From: Otis tarda
Taxonomy: Eukaryota > Chordata > Aves > Otidiformes > Otididae
Reading direction: 5' to 3'
Assembly: GCA_026413225.1 (NCBI GenBank)
Contig: CM048557.1
Location: 39,661,371-39,725,370 of the forward strand
DNA length: 64,000 nucleotides
Shown here: positions 61,378-64,000 of the stretch, piece by piece
Layout: every line of letters starts with the position of its first letter
How positions within the stretch are numbered: position 1 is the stretch's first letter
Notes under the pieces: model-generated
The model's input: only the letters and a program-made list of their open reading frames with translations
Database searches by the model: none
What the model was told of the DNA's origin: nothing
Position numbers and translations under genes: made by a program

Positions 61378-62515
61378 TGTCGTGGTTTTGTTAGTAAGGG
61401 GGGGCCTAAGGTGGTAGCTTCTGTAGGAAACTGCTAGAAGTCGCTCCCCTTTGTTCAGTGGACTCAGCCGAGCCTAGGGCGGACCTGCTGCTGGCCAAGG
61501 CCAAGCCGATTGGTAGCAGAATGTTCCGTGATAACGCCTCTGCGATAACGTATTTAAGAAGGGGGAAACAGAAAAAAAAAAAAGAGAGAAGATGTGAAGA
61601 AGCTGAGCGGGGGCAGAGGCGCAGAGGGGGAGGCACAGGCCTCATGGGCCTTGCAGGCCTCACCCTCTGGCCTCTCGCCAGGCAGCCGACTGGGCCCAAC
61701 TTGGTCCAGCCCGGCTGCAAGAAGTGGAGAGGAGATGAGAAGTGAATAAGATGTAAAAAAGATCCTGAGAGACATCTACCAGCCTGTTGTGAGGAACAGC
61801 TGCAGACGCCAAGGTCAGTTCAGAAGGAGGGGGAGGAGTAATGCTGCTCCTGGCCAAGATTCCCCTGCAGCCTGTGGTGACGACCATGGTGGAGCAGGTT
61901 GTCCCCCTGCAGCCCATGGAGGTCCACGGAGGAGCAGAGATCCACCTGGAGCCCTTGAAGGACCCCACACCGGGGGAGGTGGATGCCTGTAGGCGGCTGT
62001 GGCCCGTGGAGGGCCCGCTGGGACAGCCGTTCTGGAGAGACTGTACTCCGTGGAAGAGATGACCCATGCCGGAGCAGTTCCACAAAGGACTGTGGCGTAT
62101 GGGTGGGACCCCACAACGGAGCAGGGGAGGAATATGAGGAGTTCTTCCCCTGACCATGAAGCAGCGGCATGAAACAACGTATGATGAACTGACTGCGACC
62201 CCCATTCCCTCTTTCCCCCTGTGCCGCTCAGGAGGGAAGGTAGTAGAGATAATGTTAAGCTTGCGAAGAGGGAGGGGTGGATGGAGGTTATCTTGTTCTC
62301 TGTCTCATTATCCTGCTGTTTGTAGTAATAAATGAATAGTTTTCCCCAAGCCGAGTCTGTTTTGCCCGTGACGGTAACTTTAAGGATTTCTCCCTGTCCT
62401 TATCTCAAACCTCGAGCCGTTTTTCCTTATATTTTCTCTCCCTGTTCTCTCAGAGGGTGGGGGGAGTGAGAGAGAGACTGAGTAGTCTGGTCCTGATCAG
62501 GGCTGAACTACGACA
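61378..62515 (+). mobile_element. Complete family-A solo LTR (1138 bp)
   Basis: It begins TGTCGTGGTTTTGTTAG and ends CTGAACTACGACA, so the termini TGTCG/CGACA form a perfect short inverted repeat. The exact GATAT duplication brackets it. Promoter-like features are an inverted CCAAT box (GATTGG, about 61508), a TATA-like TATTTAAG at 61551-61558, and a poly-A signal AATAAA at 62327-62332. An A-rich patch follows the TATA-like box. No internal retroviral sequence is present, so this is the product of LTR-LTR recombination. It is the best preserved of the three family-A copies and serves as reference for the other two. Confidence 0.95.
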
Positions 62516-62520
62516 GATAT
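62516..62520. repeat. Right target-site duplication of solo LTR (GATAT)
   Basis: It is identical to 61373-61377 and lies immediately after the terminal CGACA of the LTR. Confidence 0.93.
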
Positions 62521-64000
62521 AAGGTCCTCTTTTTATGCAATCAAATATAAAGACATGATCAGCTTTGTTAGCCAGGGAAGAGAGGTAAATGTCAGACATT
62601 ATTGTTTCCAGATCTTGTCCTTACATCTCATTCTGTTTTCCAAAAAAAAAAAAAAAACCCCAAAAATCACAAATCTGATCAGTAACATATTAGGTAATGA
62701 TTTTCATAAAGCTTAACATAGTTTTAATCAGCCTGAAAGTGAAAACAGCTTCTCTTCCTTTCTTATTCTTAGGCTATATGACAGTCATGCAGTTGTTAAC
62801 CTTTGCAGTGTCCAGTACTGTTGTCTTGTCATAGCCTCTGAAAAGCAAATGAGTGAAAAAATGACAGCTAAAACATATAAAAGTTTAAAAAACAGCTCAG
62901 AGAAGTTTTTCTCAATAATATTTTTAAAAGGCTAGTTAGAGAAACAGACAGAATCTGGTTTCTGGAGAGAGAAAATAAGTCTATTTTTTAAAGCTTTTAA
63001 ATCAGAATGTGACTTAAATTTTTACTCTAACAGGTCCAAATAGCCAAAACAGACAGGCAGCTTCATAATAAAATAGCATATGAGAAGACATACTATCATT
63101 AAACGTATAATCAAGAGTAAATGACATATGCACGCTATAAACTGCATTGTGGTGGATGAACAGCAGTTCGACTGCAAACTTACAAAAAACTAATAGAAAA
63201 TTATAGAATGTCTCTCATATCATATTTTTAAATTACTTCACTACATGTTTTTGTATTATGTGCTCTTATATTTTATCTTTCATGCTTAGCTGGCAAAAAT
63301 AAAGCACTATTTTCTTTTAGCAGTGTACTATTAGCTGGCATCGTAATCATGGACAGTAAAACATGACTTGTTTACCTTCTTCCCAAGACAAGTGAGGTCA
63401 AATAGTGAGTGATAAATAATGTGCACTACTATTTCAATTTTCTGCAGGAATTTATGATCTAAGAGATTGGTGGAATCGCACAGAAAAGACAAAAGCATTA
63501 ACTATTACTAATCAAGCCCTAAACAATCAGACTGTGATGGTCTGAATCATTGAATTCTAGCTATTGATTTGGTTAATGCTCTTATGTCAATATTCGTCTC
63601 TGTGCACTATGGATAGCTTTCTTCAACATTTAGGTTCATTTTAAACTCAACTTTGTTAGAAAACATGTTTGCTATCACCTTTAGCTGTTGAAAAATAAGA
63701 AAGAAAATTTTCAGAAATGTTTATGATTTTATTAAGAACTGAAAATATTGGTTGCTTATAAATTATTTGTTTTACATTTTCTGATGCTTATATATGTACA
63801 TGTACAATGTAATTCTCACACTTCCTAAACTGATAAATGGCTCACAGTGTGGTTAATTACCTTTTCAGGTGGGACTAGTTGTGGGTTTTGAGTTGGTAAA
63901 CTATGAAGAATTCAGAGCAGAAAAAAAGTAAGTTTAGAGAAATAACAAAATACTATGGACTTGATAAACTACTTCTGAAATAAGGTTAGGAGAGAAGTAA
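62521..64000. other. AT-rich non-coding stretch
   Basis: No gene or mobile element is recognised. A run of A (62641-62657) is the only simple repeat. Confidence 0.55.

Noticed and set aside
1..64000. CRISPR arrays, bacterial operons, tRNA or rRNA genes
   Set aside because: The only regular repeats are LTR minisatellites, the ERV leader units and simple repeats; the whole window is vertebrate in character.

Overview
This window is AT-rich, gene-poor vertebrate genomic DNA, almost certainly from a bird. The evidence is a set of CR1 LINEs ending in the ATTCTATG octamer, a proteobacterial-style gene density of zero, and long-terminal-repeat retroviral elements of types I associate with bird genomes. 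I cannot name the species. I found no host protein-coding exon, tRNA, rRNA, CRISPR array or bacterial-type operon. Everything that can be named is a mobile element or simple repeat; the rest is unassigned non-coding DNA.

Region 4.4-10.9 kb is a nested retroelement cluster. A small CR1 endonuclease fragment (4409-4664) is followed by an internally deleted endogenous retrovirus (ERV): gag-like, protease DTGA, the start of reverse transcriptase, then a jump to the integrase core. That remnant runs into the interior of an LTR, here called family A. This LTR is itself split by a young CR1 (7035-10195) that keeps the last 41 codons of ORF1 and a fully open 980-codon ORF2 (endonuclease plus reverse transcriptase). 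At the ORF1/ORF2 join, a canonical -1 frameshift heptamer TTTAAAC lies in the ORF1 reading frame directly before the ORF1 stop, and ORF2 lies in the -1 frame with no usable ATG. This is the most interesting signal in the window.

Region 14.5-16.2 kb holds an older, broken CR1 of a different 3'-end type. Short CR1 tails lie at 32.7, 55.5 (minus strand) and 57.2 kb.

Region 40.9-47.1 kb is a second nest. A solo family-A LTR is interrupted by a 5.1-kb class-I-like provirus bounded by an exact 5-bp duplication, CAAGT. The provirus has a 777-bp 5' LTR, a primer-binding site matching tRNA-Ser over 20 bases, and a leader made of four tandem ~100-bp units with an internal inverted repeat. It then has gag (one frameshift), an in-frame TAG before protease, no pol, and the end of env SU plus TM (one frameshift, one stop). 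Its 3' LTR is reduced to the last 35 bp. No viral gene in it is intact.

At 61.4-62.5 kb there is a complete solo family-A LTR with an exact GATAT duplication. The three family-A copies allow comparison: degenerate ~48-bp internal repeats and a shared antisense open stretch are visible. The remaining stretches (0-4.4, 10.9-14.5, 16.2-32.7, 32.8-40.9, 47.1-61.4 and 62.5-64 kb) show only simple repeats, CR1 tails and short unassigned ORFs.
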